Translations under genes and position numbers: made by a program
The notes under the pieces: model-generated
What the model saw: the letters and a program-made list of their open reading frames with translations, nothing else
Databases searched by the model: none
Told to the model about the DNA's origin: nothing
Assembly: GCA_039881145.1 (NCBI GenBank)
Contig: JAYKKI010000148.1
Span: 1,061,501 to 1,125,500 of the forward strand
From: Druceiella hillmani
Taxonomy: Eukaryota; Arthropoda; Insecta; Lepidoptera; Hepialidae
Length of the DNA: 64,000 bases
Reading direction: 5' to 3'
Shown: piece by piece, positions 63,831 through 64,000 of the stretch
Position numbering within the stretch: position 1 is the stretch's first letter
How the letters are laid out: every line of letters begins with the position of its first letter

Positions 63831-64000
63831 CTACACTAATTCACAACTTTAGAAGAAGCTAATTTGTAACAATAAATTGCATGCACCTACACTAGACCGA
63901 TGACGTTGCAGGCAAAAATACGCTGCGTGATAAATACGAACAGACATGCTCTATCTGTTGTGGGTTGAATATTGAAATTTGTTCATATTTTATAACGCAA

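Overview
The window looks like an AT-rich, gene-poor, repeat-dominated stretch of an animal nuclear genome, most likely an insect. The evidence is the mixture of decayed transposon families (piggyBac, mariner, a pogo-type transposase start, CR1/jockey- and RTE-like LINEs, Ty1/copia and Ty3/gypsy) together with very many (TA)n microsatellites. The copia primer-binding site resembles the one known from Drosophila copia. No complete cellular gene, rRNA, tRNA, operon or CRISPR array can be supported, and I did not find a convincing undescribed biological system.

Layout. 0-5 kb: a (TA)n array, a broken piggyBac transposase on the minus strand (1.68-3.03 kb), a CR1/jockey-like reverse transcriptase remnant on the plus strand (3.57-4.17 kb) and a second (TA)n array. 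5-12.1 kb: a dispersed repeat, a short unassigned coding-like cluster with a 16-bp minisatellite (6.16-7.07 kb), two tandem copies of a composite low-complexity repeat (8.23-9.94 kb), a 58-bp-arm palindrome (11.46 kb) and a long alternating purine/pyrimidine tract. 12-20 kb: mostly featureless, with a decayed mariner (16.34-17.34 kb, minus). 20.33-23.60 kb: the best preserved element, a deleted Ty1/copia retrotransposon on the minus strand with both LTRs, a 5-bp target duplication, PBS, PPT and a surviving YVDD box. 27.8-28.6 kb: jockey-like RT C-terminus (plus). 30.55-31.48 kb: a second copia remnant (plus) in which gag is joined to RNase H.

33.5-44.6 kb: a (TA)(TG)(TA)(TG)(TA) array, a LINE ORF1-like remnant (36.0-36.7 kb), a piggyBac relic that has lost its catalytic core and carries a 31-bp perfect hairpin (37.0-38.14 kb), a LINE 3' end with (ATT)n tail (39.84-40.56 kb), a jockey-like RT (42.4-43.33 kb, minus), an RTE C-terminus (43.6-43.97 kb) and a 79-bp x 3 tandem array (44.36-44.60 kb). 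44.6-64 kb: largely empty, with a pogo-type N-terminus (50.17 kb), a GC-elevated candidate first exon for a secreted protein (53.647-53.861 kb), Ty3/gypsy fragments in opposite orientations (54.4-56.4 kb), a long inverted-repeat pair (56.8 and 58.75 kb) and a weak RRM-like relic (63.5-63.84 kb).

The genes do not form a pathway. They are a graveyard of independently inserted mobile elements. The most interesting non-annotated structure is a recurrent class of near-perfect short-spacer inverted repeats (13-31-bp arms) scattered through the window, consistent with repeated template-switch or snap-back mutation, plus the candidate first exon at 53.65 kb.
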